The translations under genes were made by a program, and so were the position numbers. From Jiangella aurantiaca (lineage in GTDB: Bacteria; Actinomycetota; Actinomycetes; Jiangellales; Jiangellaceae): a stretch of DNA of 64,000 nt. Under the pieces are notes generated by a model that ran no database searches, was not told the DNA's origin, and saw nothing but the letters and a program-made list of their open reading frames with translations. Within the stretch, counting starts at the first letter, position 1. Each line of letters starts with the position of its first letter. Where the stretch lies: positions 20,846 to 84,845 of the forward strand of contig NZ_SMLB01000026.1 in NCBI RefSeq assembly GCF_004349105.1, read 5' to 3'. Positions 34,425 through 43,183 of this stretch are shown here, piece by piece.

Positions 34425-35206
34425 CGGAGCCGCTGCTCACCGGCCGGGCGCTGGTCACCGGCGGGACGTCCGGCATCGGCCTCGCCTTCGCCAACGCGCT
34501 GGCCGCCCGTGGCTGCGACCTCGTCCTGGTGGCCCGCGACGAGGACCGTCTCAAGCGCACCGCCGACGAGCTGCGCCAGCGGTACCGCGTCGACGTCGAG
34601 GTGCTGGCGGCCGACCTCGCCGACCGCGCCGAGGTCGACGCCGTCGCCGCCCGGCTGACCGACCAGGACTCCCCCGTCGAGGTCTTCGTCAACAACGCCG
34701 GCAGGGGCGTCCACTCCCGTCTGGTCACCGACGACACCAGCGAGCACGAGCACGCCATCGACCTCATGATCACCGCGGTCGTCGTGCTCGGCGCGGCCGC
34801 CGCCCGCACCATGCGCGAGCGCGGGCACGGTGTCATCGTCAACGTGTCGTCGGTCGCGGGACTCATCACGATGGGCGGCTACTCGGCGGTGAAGTCGTTC
34901 GTCCGCACCTACTCCGAGAGCCTGTCGCTCGAGCTGGCCGGCACCGGCGTGCAGGTGACGGCGCTGCTTCCGGGCTGGGTGCGCACGGAGTTCCACGAGC
35001 GGGCCGGCATCCGGACCGGCTCCATCCCGTCGTCGCTGTGGCTCGACGCCGACCGCGTGGTGGCCGATTGTCTGGCCGATGTCGAGAAGCGGCGGGTCCG
35101 TTCGGTACCGTCAGCACGGTTCAAGGTCCTGGCCTGGCTGGCCGAGCACGCCCCTCGGGCGGCGGTGCGGAAGGTCACGGCGCGACTGGTGAGCGGACGA
35201 CGATGA
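34421..35206 (+). CDS. Short-chain dehydrogenase/reductase, candidate acyl/alkyl-DHAP reductase
   Basis: 261 residues, classical SDR: cofactor loop TGGTSGIG (about 14-21), NNAG, catalytic Ser in VNVSSVAG, and YSAVK. ARDEDRL after the second strand suggests NADP(H). The ATG overlaps the preceding stop (ATGA). The SDR class also contains the eukaryotic acyl/alkyl-DHAP reductase (PexRAP/DHRS7B), and this gene's place between acyl-CoA reductase and acyltransferase makes that role the leading guess. A general ketone reductase is the fallback. Confidence 0.82.
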   Translation: MTEPLLTGRALVTGGTSGIGLAFANALAARGCDLVLVARDEDRLKRTADELRQRYRVDVEVLAADLADRAEVDAVAARLTDQDSPVEVFVNNAGRGVHSRLVTDDTSEHEHAIDLMITAVVVLGAAAARTMRERGHGVIVNVSSVAGLITMGGYSAVKSFVRTYSESLSLELAGTGVQVTALLPGWVRTEFHERAGIRTGSIPSSLWLDADRVVADCLADVEKRRVRSVPSARFKVLAWLAEHAPRAAVRKVTARLVSGRR

Positions 35207-35973
35207 GCGAACTGCCGAGTACGAAGAGGTACCACGCGGCCTGGCACCGCTGGGCCCGGTTCGTGGCGCAGCGCCTGCTCCTGCGTCCGGTCGTGCACCT
35301 GACGACGAAGGTGACGGTGCGCGGCGCGGAGAACCTCGACGGGCTGGCCGTGCCGTTCATCGTCGTGGCCAACCACAGCAGCCACCTCGACGCGCCGCTG
35401 CTCGTCACCGAGCTGCCGCGACGCTACACCCGCACGATGGCCGTCAACGCCGCCGCCGACTACTTCTACCGCTGGTGGTGGATGAAGGCGACCACGTCGG
35501 TGTTCTTCAACACCTACCCGGTGAGCCGCACGAACGCCGACATGGGAAAGGGCCGCGGCCTGGCCAACCGGCTGCTGAGCGAGAACGTCCCGGTCGTCGT
35601 GTTCCCCGAGGGCACCCGGCGCAACACCGAGGGCGGCGTCAAGCGGTTCAAGCCCGGCGCGGCCGCGCTGAGCATCACGCAGAGCGTGCCGTGCGTGCCG
35701 GTGGCGATCATCGGCACGGACCACGCCATGCCGGTCGGGCACTGGTGGCCGAAGCGGGGCCGGCCGCCGGTGGCGCTGGTCATCGGCACACCGATCCACC
35801 CGCAGCCTGGGGAACGGACCCGCGAACTGACCGAACGGCTCGAGGCGAAGGTGGCCGCCATGGTGGCCACCGGCGACCCCGACGCCGAGGGGAAACCGCT
35901 ACGCGACGCCACCGAACCGGACGAGTCGGCGGAACAGGCGAGCGACCGCGCGCAGAAGGAGGAGGCGTCGTGA
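35203..35973 (+). CDS. PlsC-family 1-acyl-glycerol-phosphate/DHAP acyltransferase
   Basis: 256 residues. The acyltransferase motifs are NHSSHLDAPLL (catalytic NHxxxxD, about 59-65), a YPVSRT segment, FPEGTRRNTEGGVKRFKPG (motif III) and VPVAIIGTD (motif IV). A hydrophobic stretch near residues 20-40 suggests membrane attachment. The ATG overlaps the SDR stop. The acceptor cannot be read from sequence; next to an alkyl-DHAP-synthase-like gene, DHAP (GNPAT-like) or alkyl-glycerol-3-phosphate are the likely choices. The tail (about 225-256) is charged and disordered. Confidence 0.88.
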   Translation: MSELPSTKRYHAAWHRWARFVAQRLLLRPVVHLTTKVTVRGAENLDGLAVPFIVVANHSSHLDAPLLVTELPRRYTRTMAVNAAADYFYRWWWMKATTSVFFNTYPVSRTNADMGKGRGLANRLLSENVPVVVFPEGTRRNTEGGVKRFKPGAAALSITQSVPCVPVAIIGTDHAMPVGHWWPKRGRPPVALVIGTPIHPQPGERTRELTERLEAKVAAMVATGDPDAEGKPLRDATEPDESAEQASDRAQKEEAS

Positions 35974-37658
35974 CGGGTGTCAAGCATCAAAAGTGGTGGG
36001 GCTGGGGGGTCGAGGGCATCGCCTTCACCCACGAGGACAAGCCGAAGCTGGCGCCGTTCGTCATGGAGAAGATCGGCATCGACCTCAACGCGCCCGGCAC
36101 GCCGCCGCCCGCGTTCGAGGACCTCAAGGTGCCGGCCTCCCAGCTGGACGACGACCTCGCCGCGAAGTTGCGCGACGCCCTGGGTGAGCAGTACGTCAAC
36201 ACCGACGACCTCGACCGCGTGGTGCACACCTATGGCAAGGGGCTGGTCGACCTCGTCCGGGTCCGCGCCGGCGACCTCCCCCGCGTCCCCGACGTCGTGG
36301 TCTACCCCGGCGACGAGGACCAAGTGCGGCAGGTGGTCGACGCCGTGGTGGCGGCCGACGGCGTCCTCATCCCGTTCGGCGGTGGCTCGAACATCTCCGG
36401 CTCGCTGACCCCGCCGCCGGCCGAGCAGCGCGTCGTCGTCTCCCTCGACCTCGGCCGGCTCAACCGGGTGCTCGAAATCGACGAGGCTGCCGGGCTGGCC
36501 CGGGTCCAGGCCGGCGCGCTCGGGCCGGACCTCGAGGACCAGCTCAACGCCCGCGGCTGGACCATGGGCCACCAGCCGGACAGTTTCAAACACTCGACAC
36601 TGGGCGGCTGGATCGCGACGCGCAGCTCGGGCATGCAGTCGGACAAGTATGGAGATATCAGTGACATCGCTCGAGGTATGCGTGTCGTGCTGCCGGGCAA
36701 GGTGATCGCCCTGCGGCCGCTGCCGAGCACGTCGTCGGGCCCGAGCGTCCGCGAGATGATCCTGGGCTCCGAGGGCCGTCTGGGCGTCATCACCGAGGCC
36801 TGGGTCAACGTCCACCGGGTTCCGGAGAACCGCGAGATCATCGCGTACCTGTTCCCGACGTGGGCGGCGGGCATCGCTGCGATGCACGAGATCTCCGAGT
36901 CCGACGCGTCGCCGACGGTCACCCGCGTCTCCGACGCCAACGAGACCGCGTTCTCGCTGTCCATGCAGAAGCCGTCGAAAGGGCTGGCGGCGAAGGCCGG
37001 CCCGATCCTGTTCAATGTGCTGGAGCGGCGCGGCTGGGACCTGTCCGCGGCGTGCCTGTCCTACATCGGCTACGAGGGCGCGGAGTCCCACCTCAAGCAC
37101 CAGAAGGCCATCGTCGGCAAGATCGTGAAGAAGCACGGCGGCATCAAACTGGGCAACGGCCCGGGCGCGCTGTACGACCAGAAGAAGTTCGACACCCCTT
37201 ACATCCGCGACTTCCTCCTCGACATCGGCGCGCTCGGCGACGTGTCCGAGACCGCGGCGCCGTGGTCGAAGCTGATGAACCTGTACGCCAACACCATCCG
37301 GGCGGCCACCGACGCCTTCGACGAGTTGGGCGTCAAGGGGTTCGCGATGTGCCACCTGTCGCACAGCTACCACTCCGGCGCGTGCCTGTACTTCACCTTC
37401 GCGTTCCCGCCCAGCACCGACGTGCCGGCTGAGCAGATCGAGCAGTACTGGGTGGTGAAGAAGGCGATCCAGCAGTCGTTCATCGACAACGAGGCCACCA
37501 TCTCGCACCACCACGGCGTCGGCACCGACCACGCGCACTGGCTCGAGGACGACATCTCACCGGCCGGCACCGACGTCATGGCCGGGCTCCTCGAGTCGGT
37601 CGACCCAGGCCGGAACCTCAACCCTGGGACGCTGCTGCCAGCTCACCGGGAGTGGTGA
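35970..37658 (+). CDS. FAD-binding alkyldihydroxyacetonephosphate synthase-like protein
   Basis: 562 residues, GTG start overlapping the PlsC stop (GTGA). WWGWG near the start and LPRVPDVVVYPGDEDQVRQVV lead into the FAD-binding PCMH domain with PFGGGSNISGS, MGHQPDSFKHSTLGGWIATRSSGMQSDKYGDI-type sequence around residues 200-230 and the ILGSEGRLGVITEA loop. The C-terminal half carries CHLSHSYHSGACLYFTF and the HHHGVGTDH histidine motif near residue 510, both marks of AGPS, which swaps the acyl chain of acyl-DHAP for a fatty alcohol to make the ether bond. Length and motifs fit AGPS better than D-lactate or glycolate oxidases. Confidence 0.85.
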   Translation: MTGVKHQKWWGWGVEGIAFTHEDKPKLAPFVMEKIGIDLNAPGTPPPAFEDLKVPASQLDDDLAAKLRDALGEQYVNTDDLDRVVHTYGKGLVDLVRVRAGDLPRVPDVVVYPGDEDQVRQVVDAVVAADGVLIPFGGGSNISGSLTPPPAEQRVVVSLDLGRLNRVLEIDEAAGLARVQAGALGPDLEDQLNARGWTMGHQPDSFKHSTLGGWIATRSSGMQSDKYGDISDIARGMRVVLPGKVIALRPLPSTSSGPSVREMILGSEGRLGVITEAWVNVHRVPENREIIAYLFPTWAAGIAAMHEISESDASPTVTRVSDANETAFSLSMQKPSKGLAAKAGPILFNVLERRGWDLSAACLSYIGYEGAESHLKHQKAIVGKIVKKHGGIKLGNGPGALYDQKKFDTPYIRDFLLDIGALGDVSETAAPWSKLMNLYANTIRAATDAFDELGVKGFAMCHLSHSYHSGACLYFTFAFPPSTDVPAEQIEQYWVVKKAIQQSFIDNEATISHHHGVGTDHAHWLEDDISPAGTDVMAGLLESVDPGRNLNPGTLLPAHREW

Positions 37659-38871
37659 CGGGCGACGCCGGGCGCGGCCGCTGGGTGCGTAGCCGTACGA
37701 CGGCGAGCACCACCGCGAGCGCCGCGGCGGTCACCGTCACGGCGAACGCGGGCCGGTGTCCGCCGAGGTCGGCCAGCCGGCCGGCGATGCCGGACCCGAC
37801 GGCGTAGCCGATGCCGGTGGCGCCGGCCAGCAAGGTCATCGCCGCGCCGACCCGGGTGACCGGCACCTGCCGCTCGGCGGCGGCGAACACGCTGATCATG
37901 TACGGCGCGACGGCGAGGCCGAGGACCAGCACGACAGGGACCAGCGCGGCCAGCGACCCGGCCAGCAGCAGCGGCGACGACAGCACGACGAGCCCGATCG
38001 CGAACACCAGGATCCGCCGGTCGTAACCGAACCGGGCGGGCAGCGCCGCGGTCGCCAGTCCGGCCAGCACACTGCCCACACCGAGCAGCGAGTGCACCAG
38101 GCCGGCCAGACCGGGCGAACCCGCGGCCGTGGCCAGAGCCGTCGTACCGGTCTGAGTGGCGCCGAAGATGACGCCGATGAGCAATTGGGCCAGGCAGAGG
38201 GTCAGGAACGCGACGGTGACGAACGACTCGCCGTGCGCGGCCGCGGACGCGCGCAGCGCGTGGGTCAGCCGGGCGGTCGAGTGCAGCGCGAACCACGAGC
38301 CGAACACCACCAGCAGCGCGGCCGCAGCGAGCAGCGCGCCGCGCGGGCTGAGCGCCACCGCGCCCAGGCCGACCAGCGCCGGGCCGAGCACGAACGACGC
38401 TTCGTCGGCGGCGCCCTCGTAGGAGAAGGCGGCGTCGACCAGCCGCGGCTGCGCGCTGCCGGTGCGGTGCGTGATGGGCCGCCACCGCACCCGCGCCAGC
38501 GGACCGACCTGCGGCATCGTGAACCCGGCGACGGCGGCCGCGGCGACGAGCACGGGGGTGCCGGCGCCGGCCTGGACGGCCGCGACCAGCGCGGCGAGCG
38601 CGACGCCCGCCGTCAGCGACTGTGCGAGCACGACCGGCCGCTGACCGACGCGGTCGGCGATGCCGCCGGCGAGCGGGGCGCCGACGGCGTTCGCGACGGC
38701 CAGCGCTCCGGCTGCCAGGCCACCGGCGGCGTACCGGCCGGTGGCGTCGGACACCAGCAGCAGCGTGCCGAGCTGGCTCATGGCCAGCGGCAACCGGCCC
38801 AAGAAGGCGACGACGACGTAACCGATGCCGGCCAGCGAGAGCAACCGGCGGTACGAGGCTAGAGGGGACAC
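37618..38871 (-). CDS. MFS transporter
   Basis: 417 residues, about twelve membrane helices, with the loop motif GGIADRVGQRPVVL (helix 2-3) typical of MFS drug or metabolite exporters. GTG at 38871 has CCGGAG upstream; starts further up would add a basic soluble stretch. Its 3' end overlaps the 3' end of the AGPS-like gene by 41 bases on the other strand. Substrate unknown. Confidence 0.85.
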   Translation of the reverse strand: MSPLASYRRLLSLAGIGYVVVAFLGRLPLAMSQLGTLLLVSDATGRYAAGGLAAGALAVANAVGAPLAGGIADRVGQRPVVLAQSLTAGVALAALVAAVQAGAGTPVLVAAAAVAGFTMPQVGPLARVRWRPITHRTGSAQPRLVDAAFSYEGAADEASFVLGPALVGLGAVALSPRGALLAAAALLVVFGSWFALHSTARLTHALRASAAAHGESFVTVAFLTLCLAQLLIGVIFGATQTGTTALATAAGSPGLAGLVHSLLGVGSVLAGLATAALPARFGYDRRILVFAIGLVVLSSPLLLAGSLAALVPVVLVLGLAVAPYMISVFAAAERQVPVTRVGAAMTLLAGATGIGYAVGSGIAGRLADLGGHRPAFAVTVTAAALAVVLAVVRLRTQRPRPASPVTTPGELAAASQG

Positions 38872-38971
38872 GAGGACTCCGGAGGAACGCTTCAGCGGCG
38901 CGCCTCCCCACCACCAGGTCGCGCACGAAGCCCTGTGCTGATAGCAGTCTAGCAAACACCGGCCGCACTCC

Positions 38972-39037
38972 CGTGATCATCAACCTTCTGTGCTGCTGTC
39001 ACAGCTGCTATCACGACGCCAGAGGTTGGTGATCACG
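38972..39037. repeat. TGATC-palindrome family, copy 3
   Basis: Arms CGTGATCATCAACCTTCTG (38972-38990) and CAGAGGTTGGTGATCACG (39020-39037) pair with one bulge and one mismatch around a 29-base loop rich in GCTG/CAGC. It lies between the divergent MFS and HD-domain genes, with the second arm 22 bases before the HD ATG, so it probably lies in that gene's leader. Confidence 0.7.
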
Positions 39038-39058
39038 AGAGCCGAGGAGAATGGCCGC

Positions 39059-39685
39059 ATGGACGATCTCGAGCGCCGCTGGGCCGCGCTGGCCGGTGAC
39101 TCGCCCGCGGCGACGGCCGAGGGCGCGGACCTGCTGGCCCGCTGGCGCGAGCCGCACCGTCACTACCACTCCGACCGGCATCTGGCCGCCGTGCTCGACG
39201 CCGTCGACGAGCTGGCCGACGCCGCGAGCGACGCTGACGCCGTCCGGTTCGCCGCCTGGTTCCACGACGCCGTCTACGAGGGGAAGCCGGGCGAGGATGA
39301 AGCGGCCAGCGCCCGGCTCGCGCGCGAGGTGCTGACACGGCTCGATCAGCCGGCGGCGCAGGTCGACGAGGTCGAGCGCCTGGTGCTGCTGACCGCCGGC
39401 CACGATCCGGAGCCCGCCGACGGTAATGGCGCCGTGCTCTGCGACGCCGATCTCGCCGTGCTGGCCGGCCCGCCGTCGGACTACGCGGCCTACGCGGCGG
39501 CCGTCCGCGACGACTACGCGCACGTGTCCGACGCCGACTTCGCCACCGGCCGGGCCGCCGTGCTGGCCGGCCTCCTGGACCGGCCGGCGCTGTTCCGCAC
39601 CGAGGCCGGCCACCGCCGCTGGGAGGACCCGGCCCGGCACAACGTGGAAACCGAGCTCGTCCTGCTCCGCGCGTCGGCCCCGTGA
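39059..39685 (+). CDS. HD-superfamily metal-dependent phosphohydrolase-like protein
   Basis: 208 residues. RHYHSDRHLAAVLDAVDEL (about 34-52) and FAAWFHDAVYEGKPGEDEAASA (about 66-87) carry the His and His-Asp residues of the HD fold as seen in the COG4339 group of predicted phosphohydrolases; later LTAGHD and LCDADLAVLAG supply further Asp ligands. Substrate unknown. ATG at 39059 follows CGAGGAGA. Confidence 0.8.
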   Translation: MDDLERRWAALAGDSPAATAEGADLLARWREPHRHYHSDRHLAAVLDAVDELADAASDADAVRFAAWFHDAVYEGKPGEDEAASARLAREVLTRLDQPAAQVDEVERLVLLTAGHDPEPADGNGAVLCDADLAVLAGPPSDYAAYAAAVRDDYAHVSDADFATGRAAVLAGLLDRPALFRTEAGHRRWEDPARHNVETELVLLRASAP

Positions 39686-39755
39686 CGCCGGCCGCGCGCG
39701 GCGGCTACGATCTGACCACTCGACGCGGAACGGGCACCTGCACGGAAAGGGCGGC

Positions 39756-40190
39756 ATGGGCAAGGCCGAACAGCAGGAGCAGCTCGACCGCATCGTGCGC
39801 CGGTTCGCCGATGTCGCGCCGCCGAACTGGGCGCGGCTGGTCGGCAACTGGGAGGCGTACCGCGGCCCCACCGGCGAGCTGACGCTCAACTACCTCACCC
39901 TGGCGGTCGTGGACGGCGGCGACCGCTGGCTGTACGGCCAGGTCGGCTACGACGAGCCGCTCTACGACCTGGTCGCCGAGCTGAACCGGATGGCAGCCGC
40001 GGACGTACCCGACCATGCCTGGACCGTCCTCGACCTCGAGGTCGACCAGGACCACACGTTCCGCGTCGAGTTCGGCTACGACCCGCCCAAGCGCGCCCGC
40101 GGCATCCACGACGAGGAGTCGATGGGCCGCTTCGAGACCTACCTCGACCGCTGGGTCGCCGAGCACGGACCACGACCGCCCGCGCGATAG
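39756..40190 (+). CDS. YezG/DUF600-like immunity protein candidate 1
   Basis: 144 residues, acidic, no signal or membrane helix; start has GGAAAGGGC upstream. The helix-plus-beta layout (LDRIVRRFADVAPPNWARLVGNWEAY, LYDLVAELNR, TVLDLEVDQDHTFRVEFGYD, RFETYLDRWVAE) resembles the DUF600/YezG fold. It resembles the gene at 42508 in layout. The two flank a toxin whose nuclease domain matches that of YeeF-type toxins, whose cognate immunity protein in Bacillus is YezG. The family call is moderate. Confidence 0.62.
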   Translation: MGKAEQQEQLDRIVRRFADVAPPNWARLVGNWEAYRGPTGELTLNYLTLAVVDGGDRWLYGQVGYDEPLYDLVAELNRMAAADVPDHAWTVLDLEVDQDHTFRVEFGYDPPKRARGIHDEESMGRFETYLDRWVAEHGPRPPAR

Positions 40191-40200
40191 GAGGCCTGTC

Positions 40201-40506
40201 GTGACCACTGAGGAAGAGGCCACCGTCGCCAACCCGTATCGGGCGGCCATCGTCGGGCGACGCGACCAGTCCCGGCCACTTACCGAGGAGTTCGCCGCCG
40301 AGCTCGACGACGCGGTCGCGGCCATGAACGCCGGCGCCTGGATCAGCACCACCGCCGACACCTTCTTCGCCGAGCTCACCGGCCACGTCACGACCGTCGG
40401 CACCGCCGCCGAAGGCGTCATGGAGACCTACCGCACCGCCATCGAGGAACAGCCGGAGCAGGTCCCGCCGAACTCCTGGCAGACGCACTGGCGGAACCTG
40501 CGATGA
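40201..40506 (+). CDS. Small helical protein preceding the toxin (WXG100-like or export partner)
   Basis: 101 residues; GTG with a perfect AGGAGG 7 bases upstream. Sequence is mostly helical and Ala-rich (EFAAELDDAVAAMNAGAW, then GHVTTVGTAAEGVMETYRTAIEE), with Trp near 47 and 93. Its stop overlaps the toxin start (ATGA). Size, helicity and position match small WXG100/LXG-partner proteins that accompany type VII-secreted toxins, but there is no clean WXG motif, so this is an inference. Confidence 0.6.
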   Translation: MTTEEEATVANPYRAAIVGRRDQSRPLTEEFAAELDDAVAAMNAGAWISTTADTFFAELTGHVTTVGTAAEGVMETYRTAIEEQPEQVPPNSWQTHWRNLR

Positions 40507-42494
40507 GCGTCGCCTCGATCGACCTGGAGCAGATGGCAGGGCTGATCCGGGCCATGGAGAACGCCTCGACCGAGCTGGAGAGCAGGGTCGGCAGCGTCCG
40601 CGGGCACCTGACGGACGTGTGGCTGTCCACCGACGAGCTCGACCGCGTCAACGGCGTGCTCAGCTGGATCGACGAGGAGCTGCCGGGCCTGCGCCGGCGG
40701 CTGGCGCTGGCCCGGCACGTCGAGGCGCAGACGCCGGGCGTGCAGACGTTCGCGCAGATCGACGAGTCGACGATTTCCACCGCGACGCCGGAGGAGGCGC
40801 GCGAGCGGGCCGACCGCGCCGCCGAGCTGATCGAGGAGTACGACGACGGCGAGATCCCCGAGGAGCTGCGCGAGCTGCTCGCCGACAACGCCACCGACCC
40901 GTACTTCGCGCAGCGGCTGGCCGAGCAGGTCAGCCCCGAAGAGGTCGCCGCCGTCGTCGTCGACATGTCCTACTCGCGTCAGGAGCTGGTCCGGAGCCAG
41001 GGCATGAGCCCGGACGTCAGTGAGGTCGACGCCTTCGACCAGCAGTACGAGGCGTTCGTGGCCGATCTCGGGACCACGCTCGGGCTGGCGACGCAGAACA
41101 CCGGCGACCTCGCGCTGGACCCCGAGTACGCCGACCGGTGGCTCGAGGCGATCATCACGGAGGAGGCGCCGACGATCGGCCAGGCCGGCGCGCTCGGTCT
41201 GGTGATCTCGCGCGGCTCGTGGTCCACCGACTTCCTCACCACCGTCGCCCGCGGCGTCTACGACTACGAGCGCGAGGTCGACGAGCGGGACATGTGGCGC
41301 AACCGTGCGTCGAGTGGGAGCGAGATCTTCGGCGCCATCGACCCCGTCGAGGGCCCCGACGACCAAGGCGCGCCGACCGGCTACACGCCGTACTACGACC
41401 CGCTGGCCGGCATCATGGCCGCCGTCGGCCGTAATCCCAGCGCCGGGCACGAGCTGTTCGGGCACGGCGACACGGTCGAGATCTCCGCCGACGGCGAGAC
41501 CGCCCAGGTGAACGCGTTCATGGAGTACCTGATCGCGCGCCGCCGCTGGCCGGTCGACGAGGGCGCCGGCGCCCGCGAGGCGATCGCCGCGGCCATGACG
41601 CCGTTCGAGGGCGGCGACGTCATCAGCGCCGACATCGCCACCGGCGCACGCGCGATCGTCACCATGAAGGCCGAGGAGATCGAGGCCCGCGGCGACGACA
41701 CCAACTGGTTCTCCGAGATCGGCCACCTGGTCCTCGACGGCTTGGGCCTGATCCCGGTGGTCGGCGAGGCCTTCGACGCCGTCAACGCGGTCTGGTACGC
41801 CGCCGAGGGCAACGTCATCGACGCCGGGCTCTCCGCCGCGGCGCTGATCCCATTCCTCGGCTGGGGCTCCACCGCCGGCAAGTGGACCCGGCGCGCGCTG
41901 ACAGCCGAGGAGCTGACCATCCTCGGCCGGCTCGACACGTTCCCGGCCGGCTTCGACCACGTCTCGATGGTGGCCCGCGCCGACGGCGTCCCGCTGCCCA
42001 CGTTCGAGTTCAGCAACCTGCGCGCGTTCAACCGCGCGGCCAACAACGCCCACCCGAACGCCCGTTATGTCTTCAACGGCGTCGCTTGGGAGACCGATTC
42101 GCTGGGCCGGCCGATCCGGGTGGAGGGCGCCCCGTCGGGCTCGGCGGCCGGGCGCAACCGGCGGCTGCAGCAGGGCATCGGGCACGAGGGCATCGACGGC
42201 GACGTCGGCTTCCACATCCTGGCCGACTCCCTCGGCGGTCCGACGAACCGGCTCAACGTCGTCCCCGGCAACGGCAAGCCGCTGGGCGACGGCATGCGCA
42301 ACCTCAACCAGGGCCGATACGCCGAGATGGAGCGCTACCTGCGCGAGGCGCTGGGCAACAACCAGAGCGTCGAGGTCGACATCCTCCCCCGGTACCGGCC
42401 GGACAACACGACCACCAGACCGGACTCGTTCACCGTGCGCACCTGGGTCGACGGTGAGCTGCGGGAGTTCGAGTTCCGGAACAGACCGGGTTAG
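40503..42494 (+). CDS. Polymorphic toxin with C-terminal DNA/RNA non-specific endonuclease
   Basis: 663 residues. The N-terminal 1-110 is helical and ESX/LXG-like. A long alpha-helical middle follows. A pretoxin-like hydrophobic stretch lies at about 410-460 (GLGLIPVVGEAFDAVNAVWY, then AGLSAAALIPFLGWGS). The tail (about 550-663) fits Endonuclea_NS_2: GFHILADSLGGPTNRLNVVP with probable catalytic His571, LNQGRYAEMERYL, and a YRPDNTTTRPDSFTVRTWVD-like end. This domain occurs in B. subtilis YeeF-type LXG toxins. There is no Sec signal, suggesting type VII export. Target and activity are inferred. Confidence 0.78.
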   Translation: MSVASIDLEQMAGLIRAMENASTELESRVGSVRGHLTDVWLSTDELDRVNGVLSWIDEELPGLRRRLALARHVEAQTPGVQTFAQIDESTISTATPEEARERADRAAELIEEYDDGEIPEELRELLADNATDPYFAQRLAEQVSPEEVAAVVVDMSYSRQELVRSQGMSPDVSEVDAFDQQYEAFVADLGTTLGLATQNTGDLALDPEYADRWLEAIITEEAPTIGQAGALGLVISRGSWSTDFLTTVARGVYDYEREVDERDMWRNRASSGSEIFGAIDPVEGPDDQGAPTGYTPYYDPLAGIMAAVGRNPSAGHELFGHGDTVEISADGETAQVNAFMEYLIARRRWPVDEGAGAREAIAAAMTPFEGGDVISADIATGARAIVTMKAEEIEARGDDTNWFSEIGHLVLDGLGLIPVVGEAFDAVNAVWYAAEGNVIDAGLSAAALIPFLGWGSTAGKWTRRALTAEELTILGRLDTFPAGFDHVSMVARADGVPLPTFEFSNLRAFNRAANNAHPNARYVFNGVAWETDSLGRPIRVEGAPSGSAAGRNRRLQQGIGHEGIDGDVGFHILADSLGGPTNRLNVVPGNGKPLGDGMRNLNQGRYAEMERYLREALGNNQSVEVDILPRYRPDNTTTRPDSFTVRTWVDGELREFEFRNRPG

Positions 42495-42507
42495 GTAGGG
42501 TCGCGAC

Positions 42508-42927
42508 GTGACACCGGAGCAGCAGAGGACACTTGACGAGATCATCGCCGTGTACCGGCGGGCGGCGCCGGCCGGCTGGCTGCGCATCGTCTGCCGGTGG
42601 GAGTGCGAGCTCGAGGACGACGGCGAGCCTGCCCGGGCCATGGCGCACGTGCTGATCGTCGACGACGGCGGCACCCTGACCCAGGTGCAGTTCCCGGCCC
42701 CCGACGAGCTCACCTTCGTGCTGTCCGACTTCCACGCCGACCTCGCCCGCGAGACGTCCAGCGGGCAGCTCTCCGTCGACCTCCTCATCGACCACGACAC
42801 CCACGACCTCACGCTCACAGAGGAGTCGTCGAAGATGCTGCACGGCGACTGGCAGGACTCCCGCGAGCGGGTGCACCAGTACCTCGACCGGCACCGCGAC
42901 GAGCTGGCGGCGCTGGCAGGTCAGTGA
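42508..42927 (+). CDS. YezG/DUF600-like immunity protein candidate 2
   Basis: 139 residues, acidic, GTG start 13 bases after the toxin stop. Layout matches the protein at 39756 (opening helix EIIAVYRRAAPAGWLRIVCRWE, beta strands, closing QDSRERVHQYLDRHRDEL), suggesting paralogues. Its position directly behind the toxin makes it the likelier cognate immunity protein. The stop overlaps the convergent DUF4031 gene by 7 bases. Confidence 0.65.
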   Translation: MTPEQQRTLDEIIAVYRRAAPAGWLRIVCRWECELEDDGEPARAMAHVLIVDDGGTLTQVQFPAPDELTFVLSDFHADLARETSSGQLSVDLLIDHDTHDLTLTEESSKMLHGDWQDSRERVHQYLDRHRDELAALAGQ

Positions 42928-43178
42928 CGCTTGCGCCGGCGAAGGCCGGCGGCCAGCAGCCGGGCGACCAGGTCGCGGCTGCGCACCGGCACGGCACCGG
43001 CGTCGACGGCGCGCTGGTAGTCCGCGGCAGGCAGGTCGTAGTGGTCGCCGTCGAAGCCGCGCGCGGGCAGCCCGAGGCGGGTGGCGAACTCGTGCAGCTC
43101 CTCGAACGACTCGTCCGACGCGAGGTGCGACCAGAGCCGGCCGTGCCCCGGCCAGGCGGGCGGATCGACGAGAATCAC
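42921..43178 (-). CDS. DUF4031 domain protein
   Basis: 85 residues, GTG start 5 bases after the CutC stop. The sequence VDPPAWPGHGRLWSHLASD, EELHEFATRLGLPARGFDGDHYD and a final SRDLVARLLAAGLRRRK match the small DUF4031 family of actinobacteria. Function unknown. Confidence 0.78.
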   Translation of the reverse strand: MILVDPPAWPGHGRLWSHLASDESFEELHEFATRLGLPARGFDGDHYDLPAADYQRAVDAGAVPVRSRDLVARLLAAGLRRRKRH

Positions 43179-43183
43179 GCGGA

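Noticed and set aside
40428..42818. Minus-strand 796-codon frame opposite the toxin
   Set aside because: Low-complexity Val/Arg/Asp sequence; the toxin frame has the recognisable pretoxin and nuclease domains and 4-base gene coupling.
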